64,000 bases of DNA from Candidatus Dechloromonas phosphoritropha. Lineage in GTDB: Bacteria > Pseudomonadota > Gammaproteobacteria > Burkholderiales > Rhodocyclaceae. Position 1 is the first letter of the stretch; each line of letters starts with the position of its first letter. Position numbers and translations under genes: made by a program. Of this stretch, positions 8,305 to 16,577 are shown one piece after another. The stretch covers positions 310,001 through 374,000 of the forward strand of contig JADKGN010000004.1 in assembly GCA_016722705.1 (NCBI GenBank), in the 5' to 3' direction. Under the pieces are notes generated by a model. The model had not been told where the DNA came from and made no database searches. It saw only the letters and a program-made list of their open reading frames with translations.

Positions 8305-8480
8305 GAAAATCCGCCATTTTTCGGGGTCGACCGCGCCCCGAAGGAAGCGCTCCTGGAGTGCAACAGCCGGCCGCAGCAACCAATCTGTTCGGGTTATCAT
8401 TCGCCGATCGACGTATGATCTTCGCGGGAGTGGACCAGCAATCCATCTGGTGACCACACCGCCTATTTTCATTCATCGTG
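8305..8480 (+). repeat. GTCGACCGC repeat with a longer 3' extension
   Basis: The core is at 8326-8334, preceded by the A/T-rich arm CCGCCATTTTTCGGG. Beyond the core it is similar to 6671 for about 60 bases. From about 8385 (CAACCAATCTGTTCGGGTTA) to about 8480 (TTTTCATTCATC) it is alignable with the sequence after the core at 12745, indicating a diverged repeat of about 170 bases. The gap from the DUF1415 stop to the IS3-family element holds no gene. Confidence 0.65.
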
Positions 8481-8645
8481 AGGCACAAGCTGGCCAACAG
8501 GAGCCAATCAAAGAGCTGGCCCCGTTTGTTTGGACAGTTTTTCCACGGAGATAGGTGGAGCCCTGCGGGGTAGCGTTATCCACGGTGACGGCGGCCGAAG
8601 GTCCCTTTAGACCGTAGGCTGACGGCGCGGTGGGTAACGCGGTGA

Positions 8646-9476
8646 TCATGCTGTGAACGTCTCTTTTGGCAGGTTCTGGCAGTAGAACGCATCCGGCGTT
8701 TTACCGTCAAGGGTTTGATGCGGTCGGCGGGTGTTGTAGAAATCCAGATAGCGCCCCAGGTTGGCCTTGGCATCGGCCACTGTGTCGTATGCCTTGAGAT
8801 AGACCTCCTCGTACTTGACGCTTTTCCAGAGTCGTTCGACAAAGACGTTGTCACGCCAGCAGCCCTTGCCATCCATGCTGATCCGGATTCCGTTATCCTT
8901 CAGCAGCCCGGTGAAATCGCTGCTGGTGAACTGGCTACCCTGATCGGTGTTGAAGATATCCGGCTTGCCGAAATGCGAGATGGCTTCGCTGACCGCCTCC
9001 AGACAGAAATCCGTGGTCAGCGTGTTGGAGAGCCGCCAGGAGAGGACTTTCCGGCTGCACCAGTCGATGACGGCGACCAGATAGACGAAGCCCCGGCGCA
9101 TCGGAATGTACGTGATGTCGGTGGCCCAAACCTGATTCGGGCGGACGATGACCAGGTCCCTGAGCAGGTAGGGATGGATCAGGTGGGCATCATGCCGTTT
9201 GGAGAGGTTCGGCTTCCGATAGAGCGCTTCAACGCCCATCTTCCGCATCAATGTCCGCACATGCTTGCGGCCGATCGGATGGCCTTCCAGGCGCAGTAGA
9301 TCGCGCAGCATCCGGCTGCCGGCGAAAGGATGTTCCAGATGCAACTCATCGATGCGGCGCATCAGCGCCAGATCGGCGGACGAGACAGGTTCCGGGGTGT
9401 AGTAGGCGGTCGACCGCGCCAGTCGCAAGACTTTGCATTGCTGGACAACGGGCAGGGTATGGGTGCGGTCAATCAT
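8646..9476 (-). CDS. IS3-family transposase OrfB (DDE integrase core)
   Basis: 276 residues with the full retroviral-integrase-type catalytic core. The first Asp is in WATDITYIPM, the second in FNTDQGSQFTS, and the Glu in FVERLWKSVKYEEVY. The N-terminal HTH_21-like region (STAYYTPEP, then HPFAGSRML) is typical. Its ATG overlaps the orfA stop (ATGA), suggesting translational coupling or frameshifting to make the OrfAB transposase. Nothing is missing relative to the family. Confidence 0.92.
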   Translation of the reverse strand: MIDRTHTLPVVQQCKVLRLARSTAYYTPEPVSSADLALMRRIDELHLEHPFAGSRMLRDLLRLEGHPIGRKHVRTLMRKMGVEALYRKPNLSKRHDAHLIHPYLLRDLVIVRPNQVWATDITYIPMRRGFVYLVAVIDWCSRKVLSWRLSNTLTTDFCLEAVSEAISHFGKPDIFNTDQGSQFTSSDFTGLLKDNGIRISMDGKGCWRDNVFVERLWKSVKYEEVYLKAYDTVADAKANLGRYLDFYNTRRPHQTLDGKTPDAFYCQNLPKETFTA

Positions 9477-9799
9477 CGTCTTGCGCTCAGCAGTCCCGCC
9501 TTGGTGAGCGCGCCTTCTAAAAAATCATTCTCCAGACTCAGGCGACCAATCTTTGCTTCCATGGCCAGAATGTCCGGGCCTTTCTCCCTGGCGGCCGTGT
9601 CGCCAAACACGACTGACGAACGCTCCATCAACTGTGTCTTCCAGTCGGTAATCTGGTTGGGGTGAACATCGAACTGCTGCGCCATCTCGGCCAACGTCTT
9701 GTCGCCCTTGATGGCGGCAATCGCCACCTTCGCCTTAAACTCCGGCGAGTGATTCCGCCGCTTCCTTCTCGTCATGCTCTTGCTCCTCATTTCGGCCAC
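9473..9799 (-). CDS. IS3-family transposase OrfA (helix-turn-helix)
   Basis: A 108-residue HTH_8-type DNA-binding protein. It has the basic RRKRRNHSPEFKAKVAIAAI start, the LAEMAQQFDVHPNQITDWK helix-turn-helix and a C-terminal leucine-zipper-like segment (AMEAKIGRLSLENDFLEGAL). It binds the element ends as the recognition part of OrfAB. The frame may begin at a later ATG (MTRRKRRN), eight residues in. Confidence 0.9.
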   Translation of the reverse strand: MAEMRSKSMTRRKRRNHSPEFKAKVAIAAIKGDKTLAEMAQQFDVHPNQITDWKTQLMERSSVVFGDTAAREKGPDILAMEAKIGRLSLENDFLEGALTKAGLLSARR

Positions 9800-10093
9800 T
9801 ATGCGGCCTGCAATTGAGCAAGGCTATCACTTATCCCACTGTCTGAATTTCTGGGGCCGGCTCTCAAGGATTTTCTCCATAGCGGCCACTCGTTCGCAAT
9901 GTTGGTTGGCCGATGCCAGCTTGAGCCAGCTGCCGACCATCGGTCTGTACTATCATTGCATATACGTACAGAAAACGTCGGTACACCCATGATGAATCAT
10001 CCAGTTACTGCGCCTCGACATGTTCTGCGAATTTCAATAGTCCAGACCGGACGGTCTGGTGAATAACTGCTAGCCACCTTCCACGCAAACGCC

Positions 10094-10501
10094 ATGTTCC
10101 TTATTCGCGAAATCGACCACATCGTCCTGCGTGTCGTCGACCTCGAACGGATGGTTCGCTTCTACTGTCAGGCGCTTGGCTGCTCCGTCGAGCGCCGCGA
10201 AGATGCGATCGGCTTGGTTCAGTTGCGCGCTGGTCGCTCTCTCATTGATCTAGTACCTGTCGATGGCAAACTTGGCAAGGCTGGAGGTGCGCCACCTGGA
10301 GCAGAAGCACGCAACCTTGATCACTTTTGTCTTCGCGTGGAGCCCTTTGATGAAGCCAACATTCGCATTCACCTTAACGCTCATGGCGTTGAGGCTGGAA
10401 AGGTCGAGTCGCGCTATGGCGCTGAGGGTGAAGGGCCGTCCATGTATCTCACAGACCCCGAAGGCAATGTCGTCGAACTCAAGGGGCCACCAGCTGGCTA
10501 A
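10094..10501 (+). CDS. VOC (glyoxalase/dioxygenase-fold) protein, probable gene cassette
   Basis: A 135-residue vicinal-oxygen-chelate protein with two beta-alpha-beta-beta-beta modules: REIDHIVLRVVDLERMVRFY at the start, LDHFCLRV in the middle and YLTDPEGNVVELKGP at the end. Predicted metal ligands are His9, the mid-protein His and the final Glu. The family includes glyoxalase I and fosfomycin or bleomycin resistance proteins; the substrate cannot be told from sequence. The stop codon lies inside the attC-like site, as in integron cassettes. The bases between the IS3-family element and this gene (9864-10093) show no gene, attI or second attC. Confidence 0.82.
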   Translation: MFLIREIDHIVLRVVDLERMVRFYCQALGCSVERREDAIGLVQLRAGRSLIDLVPVDGKLGKAGGAPPGAEARNLDHFCLRVEPFDEANIRIHLNAHGVEAGKVESRYGAEGEGPSMYLTDPEGNVVELKGPPAG

Positions 10502-10564
10502 CCCTTCCATCGAGAGGACGTGCCCCGGCAAGTCGGTGCCCGCCTCTCATGTCAAACGTTGGGC
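10497..10564 (+). repeat. attC-like recombination site
   Basis: An imperfect palindrome directly at the end of the VOC gene: GCTAACCC on the left, GTTGGGC on the right (a perfect GTTRRRY R' box). Inner arms are GAGAGG and CCTCTC, with a CGTGCCCCG/GGTGCCC region around the centre. Total length is 68 bases, within the attC range. No integron integrase is present in the window, so it would be a solitary site. Confidence 0.55.
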
Positions 10565-10633
10565 GTCAGAAGGCACAGTCAAGAGATGGAAGCCAGGATT
10601 GTTCAAGGCTCAGAAAAGCGTTGCTTCGCCAGA

Positions 10634-11215
10634 ATGATGGACATGTTCCAGCAAAACAGAACTGCTTTGTTGATCGTGCTTGCGTTGCCGATGCTTGTCG
10701 CCTGCGATCGTATCGCTAGCTATTTCCTGTCAAACACTGAGCGTGGACAACTAGAACTTACCGTTGAACGCGCCGTGAACACCTCCAAAGAAAACGTCAC
10801 CGAAACGAGGACTAACGAACAGCTTCGATACATGCTACCCGTGCTTGCGCGCACTTTGCCCCCGGGTGTCGAAATATACGTCAATGCAGCCGCGTCCGAG
10901 TATGGAATGTATCGGTACGGGTCAGGATGGATAAACAGCGGCCAACTGCATCTGGGTCAATATGGTGTGATGGCAGAGACGGTTGAGGTTGTCTCAAGCG
11001 ACATCAACGTCCTGACGGCCGAAGTGGTGCCCAATCCAACTGACCACAGGCGTCGCTCGGCGAAGCTGATTACTCTGAAGCCGGGAAGCGCAAGGCTCAC
11101 CTTTAAGACCTCGAAACTTGACAAAAAAATGCAGCGAGTCGGGGACCTCATCGAGGACTCAATCGTGGTGACTGTCACCGAGCATCCCGGAGTCCAAGGG
11201 AGTCCCGCGAAATGA
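10634..11215 (+). CDS. Putative lipoprotein of unknown function
   Basis: 193 residues with an N-terminal signal (TALLIVLALPMLVAC) and a lipobox Cys at position 24, so a membrane-anchored periplasmic protein is expected. The mature part carries ERGQLELTVERAVNTSKENV, a region with many beta strands and a Lys-rich C-terminus. No domain is recognised. The ATG chosen has no strong ribosome site; the frame is open further upstream into the attC-like site, so the start is uncertain. The gene follows that site and could be a second cassette that has lost its own attC. Confidence 0.6.
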   Translation: MMDMFQQNRTALLIVLALPMLVACDRIASYFLSNTERGQLELTVERAVNTSKENVTETRTNEQLRYMLPVLARTLPPGVEIYVNAAASEYGMYRYGSGWINSGQLHLGQYGVMAETVEVVSSDINVLTAEVVPNPTDHRRRSAKLITLKPGSARLTFKTSKLDKKMQRVGDLIEDSIVVTVTEHPGVQGSPAK

Positions 11216-11230
11216 GGGACAGACGAAAAT

Positions 11231-11374
11231 GGCACTAAGTCAAGGCTGTCCAGCATGCCCAGCGCTAGCATTGTCGCTGCAAAAATGGACGCAATACGGC
11301 CTTAACTTAGCGCCATTCGGGACGGACCATGGTTTCTCGCTGCAAAGAACAAACTGGAAACCGTGGTCCGTCCC
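11231..11374. repeat. REP/BIME-like paired hairpins
   Basis: Two inverted repeats in tandem. GGCACTAAGTCAAGG (11231) faces CCTTAACTTAGCGCC (11299-11313). GGGACGGACCATGGTTTC (11318) faces GAAACCGTGGTCCGTCCC (11357-11374), with one mismatch. The second type resembles the REP sequences mobilised by REP-associated tyrosine transposases (RAYTs) in many proteobacteria. The IS4-family element was inserted in its last bases. Confidence 0.65.
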
Positions 11375-12703
11375 TGAGGTTTCCCCTCATAGTTTGGCAC
11401 TTATTCAATAGGTTGAAGACAAATATTCACGCGGAGAATGAGGAGTAGACTCGTTGCTTTGGGTAAATCGTCAAGGGTTGGCGGATCATGAGTGCGAAGA
11501 AGATGATAGTCGGAATGCTGGCGGGGTGTCTGTCGAGCCTGCATGTCAAATTGGCCTGTGCGGTTGAGGCGGCTGTAGGCAGTGCGCTGCGAGGTGGTCG
11601 CTTGAGCTTGAGTCAGCTTGCGCGGTCTGTGCAGTCGGCGACGTCGATGCGTCATCGAGTCAAGCGCATTGACCGTCTGCTGGGAAATACCTCGTTGCAC
11701 ATCACAAGGACCGAGATTTATCGTGAGGTGGCGTCACGTTGGCTGACCGATCTCGATAATGTGCGGGTGGTGATCGATTGGTCGGACGCCACGACCGATC
11801 AACGCTGGCATCTGCTGCGTGCCAGCATCGCCGTCAAGGGCCGCAGTGTGACGCTGTACGAGGAAATTCACGCGCAACGACGGTATGGTAATCAGGCGGT
11901 GCATCGTCGGTTTCTGGATTGTTTGGCGAAGCTGCTGCCCGACGGGTGCACTCCGACCCTCATCACCGATGCCGGTTTTCACTCGACCTGGTTCGACTTG
12001 GTCACGGAACATCATTGGCCGTGGATCGGACGCATCCGTGGCAAAGACAGGGTCAGTATTACCGAAGGTCCATGGAAGCGCTGCACCGAGGTTTTTCCGG
12101 ATGCCACGCCGTGCGCCCAAGCCTTCGACAATGCCCGATACGTTCGTAGCCATCCGACAGACTGTCGGTTGGTGCTGGTTAAACGCGAAGCCAAAAGGCG
12201 CCACCATCACACGCGGACGGGCAAACATTCGCGCTCCCATAGCTCGATCAAGGCGGCTCGTGGTGCCAGAGAGCCATGGCTGCTGGCCTGTTCTCCAGCA
12301 TTTCCAAAAGCGAGCCCAGAGACGATTATTGACCAGTACTCCCGACGAATGACCATTGAGGAATCCTTTCGTGATCTCAAGAACGAGCGGCTTGGTCTTG
12401 GCTTTAGCGCTTCGCGATCACGCTCGGGCAAGCGACTTGAGATTCTGCTGTTGATTGCTCACTTGACCCACTGGCTGATGCGCCTGATCGGCGAGTGCGC
12501 CCAGCAGAGCGGGATACAGAGGTTCTTCCAGAGTGTGCCCGGTCTAAAGCACAAAGAGATTTCAGCCATCACATTGGCTCGTCGAGTCATCGATGCCGGG
12601 CCCTCCTGGCTTAACCAAATTCGCCCGAAAGACGCTGTTCCGATTCTCCGGCACCAAGCTCAACAGGCTTCTCATATGGCATTTATATGAGGGGAAACCT
12701 CAG
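11374..12703 (+). mobile_element. IS4-family (IS10-like) insertion sequence with 9-bp target duplication
   Basis: The ends are exact. The left terminus CTGAGGTTTCCCCTCATA at 11374 is the perfect complement of the right terminus ending at 12703, with weaker similarity further inside. GGTCCGTCC is duplicated on both sides (11365-11373 and 12704-12712). The CTGA and CCCCTNAT elements of the ends are IS10-like. The intact ends, intact transposase and perfect duplication point to recent insertion. Confidence 0.93.
11488..12690 (+). CDS. IS4-family transposase
   Basis: A 400-residue DDE transposase. The YREK signature is present exactly (Y-x2-R-x3-E-x6-K in YSRRMTIEESFRDLK). The first catalytic Asp lies in RVVIDWSDAT and the second in LITDAGFHSTW. 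The length is normal for the family and there is no frameshift. The start ATG lies about 115 bases inside the left end of the element. It catalyses cut-and-paste transposition of the surrounding 1.33-kb element. Confidence 0.93.
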   Translation: MSAKKMIVGMLAGCLSSLHVKLACAVEAAVGSALRGGRLSLSQLARSVQSATSMRHRVKRIDRLLGNTSLHITRTEIYREVASRWLTDLDNVRVVIDWSDATTDQRWHLLRASIAVKGRSVTLYEEIHAQRRYGNQAVHRRFLDCLAKLLPDGCTPTLITDAGFHSTWFDLVTEHHWPWIGRIRGKDRVSITEGPWKRCTEVFPDATPCAQAFDNARYVRSHPTDCRLVLVKREAKRRHHHTRTGKHSRSHSSIKAARGAREPWLLACSPAFPKASPETIIDQYSRRMTIEESFRDLKNERLGLGFSASRSRSGKRLEILLLIAHLTHWLMRLIGECAQQSGIQRFFQSVPGLKHKEISAITLARRVIDAGPSWLNQIRPKDAVPILRHQAQQASHMAFI

Positions 12704-12712
12704 GGTCCGTCC

Positions 12713-13038
12713 CCTGTTGTCCCGAAAATCGGCCATTTTTCGCCGTCGACCGCAATAGCCCTCGGGGGCAAGCCAATCTGTTCAGCTTATCGTCCGCAGA
12801 TCAAAGTTTGGGCTTCACCGGCCCCACACCGCAAAAACCCGCCCAATGAACACACCGTTGATTTCCATTCATCATCAGGCAGTGTCCGGCCAATAGTAGT
12901 CCTTGCTGACAGTCAGCTTTGCGAATTCGAACCTCCAGTTCATCATAACGGCAACTTAGAACCCGTCATGGCAGAATGCTCTGAAGAAGCGCCACTGTAT
13001 GCACTCGATGGCGCTGGCATGCACACATGGGAGGTTAA
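12713..13038. other. Gene-free stretch with a GTCGACCGC repeat
   Basis: Just beyond the IS target duplication lies a well-preserved repeat copy (GGCCATTTTTCGCCGTCGAC, core 12745-12753). It is followed by sequence alignable to that after 8385. The last 150 bases should contain the promoter of the large nuclease-like gene, but I see no clear -35/-10 pair. Confidence 0.55.
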
Positions 13039-16000
13039 ATGCCTGAGACAATCGAGACTAACGTACAGAGGCAAGGGATGCCTAGTCCACGAGAACTGAT
13101 GCGGGCGCGCCATCCGGACCTATTCTCCGACACGATGGTCGTAGCCACGCCAAAGATTGCAACGTCGGTATTCGAGTACCACCTGGAGACACTGACAAGC
13201 CGAAAACAAGAGTATGAGTTCGAGCACTTCTGCCGCAAGATAGCAGAGTGCGAAATCTGCCCCAATCTTCGAGTTCAGACCGGTCCTACTGGAGGCGGTG
13301 ATAGTAAAGTCGACTCCGAAACCTACCCAGTAGCAGCAGAGATTGCCGAACGTTGGTGGTTCGGTGAGCCATCGGGCGGCTCGGAGAGATGGGCCTTTGC
13401 GTTCAGCGCAAAGAAGGCTTGGAAGACGAAGGTGCGAGCCGACGTCAAGAACATTCTTTCGACTGGGCGCGACTACAAAAGGATTTATTTCTTTACCAAT
13501 CAGTTCGCGAGCGACAAAGAGCGAGCGAAGCTTGAGGACGACCTCAGCAGATGCGCCGGCGTGCCCGTTCACATCGTCGACCGCAGTTGGCTTGTCGAGA
13601 GGGTCTATCGACATGATCACCTCGACCTTGCGATAGCCACACTCTGCATCATCGGTGCAGGTGAATCGACGGAGCACCGCCGTGGTCCACTCGATACTGA
13701 GAGGCTGTCTGAAATTGAAGTACTGGACAAGGAGATCTCGGATCCGTCGAGATATGAGGGCGCGCGCTATCAGCTTGTGGAGGACTGCCTTCAAGGCGCT
13801 CTGCTTGCAAGAGGCCTTAACCGGCCTCGATACGAGGTAGATGGTCGATTTGCCCAGGCCGAGCGTCTCGGCAAGGACATGGGCATTCCTCAGCAACTTA
13901 TGCGTGTTGCCTACAACCGTGCTTGGACTGCGTACTGGTGGTTCGAAGACTACGAGGCGTTCAGCAAGTTCTATTCAGAGGTAGAGGAACACCTCGGCGA
14001 CTCAACCGATGCAGATGACGTCAGCCGCCTGCTTAATCTCTGGCAAATTCTCATCACTGCCGAATCTCTGGAATTGATCAAGCGGGAGCTGGCTCAGAGC
14101 GAAGCTCGTCGGAAGAAACTACATTCGATGTTGCAGGGCATCGCTGGCAACACCTCGCGACCGAACAATGCCCTTCAAGCCCGAACAAGCTTGGCTCTCT
14201 TGCGTGCGGCGCATGCCATGAATCTCCGAGACTTGGCGGAGCTAGACCGCGTATGGGAGGAACTCGCACGAGTCGTCGATGAATCTGCGGTCATGGGCCA
14301 GTATCCGGTTGAGAGGTTGGCAGACATAGTCCACGTACTCGGGGACATCGCGGACGGCAAAGGTTTCGATGCCTTGTACACTAAGGTCATCGATGCGATG
14401 CAGCAACGCAGAAGCGACGGAGTTGCAGGCATCGCGTACCGGGACCGTGGGTTGCAGAAGCTGGGCCATGATAAGCCATACGAAGCAATTCGGTGGATCG
14501 GCAAAGCCGAAGAACTGCTTGTAAAAGAGGAGTACCAAGGCGAACTCGTGATGACACTTGTCGCCGCCAGCTTTGCATATGAGCGGGCTGGGCTCCTTTG
14601 GGCTGCGAGAAACAAGGTGCTCGTCGCAGCGGAGCGATGTTTCCATCTCTTCGCCAAGAGTGGCGAGATGCCGCCGGCAACGCTACGGATCCTGCAGCGA
14701 CTGGCTTGGATCGAATTGCAGTTGGGGCGCGTTCCGCACGTACTTCAGGCTATGTCATGGTCAAGCTTTACTGCGACACATCTTAAGCTCTCCGACGAGC
14801 GAAAGGCTTTGCACTCCGAGGAAGTTCAGATGCAGGAGGCGGTGCTCGGCATCCTCTTCTTGAATCTGTCTCTTGAACAGCTGTCCGACGTTGAGAGCCT
14901 GCCCGATGCACTGAAACGATTGGGGCTAGCGAATGCCCGGCTGGCACTCTTGTACGCGCTTGGACACGAGAAGCGGATCTATGCTGAGAAATATTTCTCG
15001 GCCGAAAACGACTCAGAGTGGCTTCCGCGCTTCTTCGAGAACTGGCAAGAACAGCCAGCAGCTGCCGACCTTCCAGAACAAGCTTCTCTGATAGGAGGCG
15101 CCAAGACGTCCCTTAGATCAGTCATCTTGGGGGCTGAATTCTTGGTCGTCACACCTAGTGAACCGACTTTCCTTGGTGTCGCGGAATCGCTGCTGGGAGC
15201 CTTGGAAGCATTTCTGGCGACTAGCGACGAAACCGATCTTCTGCCGCATGTGGAGCGCACAACCATTATTGTATTGCCTGCGGCCGAGTTGGAAGACAAG
15301 CCTTCGTTTCAATTCACTCCAGGCAAGGAAGCTAGCGCTGAGATCAGATGTCCCCCAAGTCTCGCATTCTCCTCTGTTGAGGCGTTCCATGGGTTTACTG
15401 ATTGGCTGCGTGACACGGTCATCAGCATCGCCCTACATCAGTTCATAGTTCGCGATCCGAAAGAATGGCTTGACAGGGTGGCAGGTGACGAGCGTGCCTT
15501 TGCTCGAGCGATCTTGCTTGGTGATATGTTGACGATCGGGAGAAATGCGTTCGGTCATGTTCCCAACGTCCGACTTCGCGATTGGATTGATCCGGATGAC
15601 AAGATATATGAGTGTCTACGTGACCGACCGTGGCGTACCCCAAATAAAGCATGCAGGGATAATGTAGATGTCGGAGTGGCGCCGAAGTTTGGTAATGGTC
15701 AACCACCAGCTGAATTCCTCGACAGTACTAGTAGAAAGCATACCGAGCGGCAAGTGATGTCGCCCATTGATATGCAATTGTGGAACAAAGCGCAATGGTG
15801 CGGGACGCTGTTCGCAATGGCAGATCGACCACCGCCTATTCTTGGATTGCTGTATCGCGATCTTGAAGCTGGTATCGCGATCTTCCGTGCTTGGGGTACG
15901 AAATGGGGAAGAGCTGACGTACGTGATGCACTACGAATAGTCATTGTCACAGGCGTGTCCAAGCAGCACCCCGCACACTACTCTTTGCTAATCGGGCCCA

Positions 16001-16368
16001 GCATCACAGATGAAGTAGCAGCAAAAACTAAGGTCTTCGTCTCAGTATCGCGTATCAACCGGATGACGCCAGAGACAACGACAAACCTCGATCAATTCCT
16101 GACGATCTATCGCCAGCATGGTGAGTACCTGCTGGTTCCGGCGGGTATGAACAATCCGCCACAGCTTGAAATGGGTTGTTTTTTGGCTAAGAAGCAACTA
16201 CATGTACGCCCAGCGTGGGAGATTGGCGAGAATGACCCCGACGCTTCAGTACTTCAGGACGATGATGATCCTATCGTTCCGGCAGGAGTGACCGACCCAC
16301 CCGTCAAGAAGGCCTTGGAGCGCATGCGCTCAATGCGCCTTCGGCGTGGAACGAGCGTGTCAGAATGA
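13039..16368 (+). CDS. Large predicted PD-(D/E)xK nuclease with helical repeats
   Basis: An 1109-residue protein without a close relative that I recognise. GGGAGG sits 4-5 bases before the ATG. Residues 55-140 fit a PD-(D/E)xK fold: Glu62 in a first helix, Asp88 in PTGGGDSKVDS, then FAFSAKKAW with Lys125. A Cys-rich segment (65-74) precedes it. Residues about 250-620 are alpha-helical with TPR-like character. The last 400 residues are of mixed alpha/beta character with no named domain. Its codon use is less GC-biased than that of neighbouring housekeeping genes. It is flanked by an IS and by gcdH, without partner genes. By analogy with other nuclease-TPR proteins it may be an antiphage effector; this is inference. 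Confidence 0.7.
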   Translation: MPETIETNVQRQGMPSPRELMRARHPDLFSDTMVVATPKIATSVFEYHLETLTSRKQEYEFEHFCRKIAECEICPNLRVQTGPTGGGDSKVDSETYPVAAEIAERWWFGEPSGGSERWAFAFSAKKAWKTKVRADVKNILSTGRDYKRIYFFTNQFASDKERAKLEDDLSRCAGVPVHIVDRSWLVERVYRHDHLDLAIATLCIIGAGESTEHRRGPLDTERLSEIEVLDKEISDPSRYEGARYQLVEDCLQGALLARGLNRPRYEVDGRFAQAERLGKDMGIPQQLMRVAYNRAWTAYWWFEDYEAFSKFYSEVEEHLGDSTDADDVSRLLNLWQILITAESLELIKRELAQSEARRKKLHSMLQGIAGNTSRPNNALQARTSLALLRAAHAMNLRDLAELDRVWEELARVVDESAVMGQYPVERLADIVHVLGDIADGKGFDALYTKVIDAMQQRRSDGVAGIAYRDRGLQKLGHDKPYEAIRWIGKAEELLVKEEYQGELVMTLVAASFAYERAGLLWAARNKVLVAAERCFHLFAKSGEMPPATLRILQRLAWIELQLGRVPHVLQAMSWSSFTATHLKLSDERKALHSEEVQMQEAVLGILFLNLSLEQLSDVESLPDALKRLGLANARLALLYALGHEKRIYAEKYFSAENDSEWLPRFFENWQEQPAAADLPEQASLIGGAKTSLRSVILGAEFLVVTPSEPTFLGVAESLLGALEAFLATSDETDLLPHVERTTIIVLPAAELEDKPSFQFTPGKEASAEIRCPPSLAFSSVEAFHGFTDWLRDTVISIALHQFIVRDPKEWLDRVAGDERAFARAILLGDMLTIGRNAFGHVPNVRLRDWIDPDDKIYECLRDRPWRTPNKACRDNVDVGVAPKFGNGQPPAEFLDSTSRKHTERQVMSPIDMQLWNKAQWCGTLFAMADRPPPILGLLYRDLEAGIAIFRAWGTKWGRADVRDALRIVIVTGVSKQHPAHYSLLIGPSITDEVAAKTKVFVSVSRINRMTPETTTNLDQFLTIYRQHGEYLLVPAGMNNPPQLEMGCFLAKKQLHVRPAWEIGENDPDASVLQDDDDPIVPAGVTDPPVKKALERMRSMRLRRGTSVSE

Positions 16369-16577
16369 CAACGCGCCTCCGCTGCCTGCCAACGTCTGCT
16401 TTCTCCACATCACTTCAACATTGGGAGGTGTTACTTAGGGTCGAATCCAGCCTTTTTCAAGCCAAGCCAACAAGGTGATTCAGGTAGCCCACTTTCGTGC
16501 GACCAGGAGGACAACGCAACCGCGATAGGTCATTTTGACTACAATCGTCAAAACAATCGAACCCGAGGAATCCAACG

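Larger units (their letters stand above)
8514..9863 (-). mobile_element. IS3-family insertion sequence
   Basis: An element of about 1350 bases carrying overlapping orfA and orfB. Imperfect terminal inverted repeats are visible: GAGCTGGCCCC at 8514 and its complement GGGGCCGGCTC ending at 9863, with GACAGT shared further in. I could not identify a convincing target duplication, so the exact ends are approximate. Both genes look intact, so the element may be active. Confidence 0.75.
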
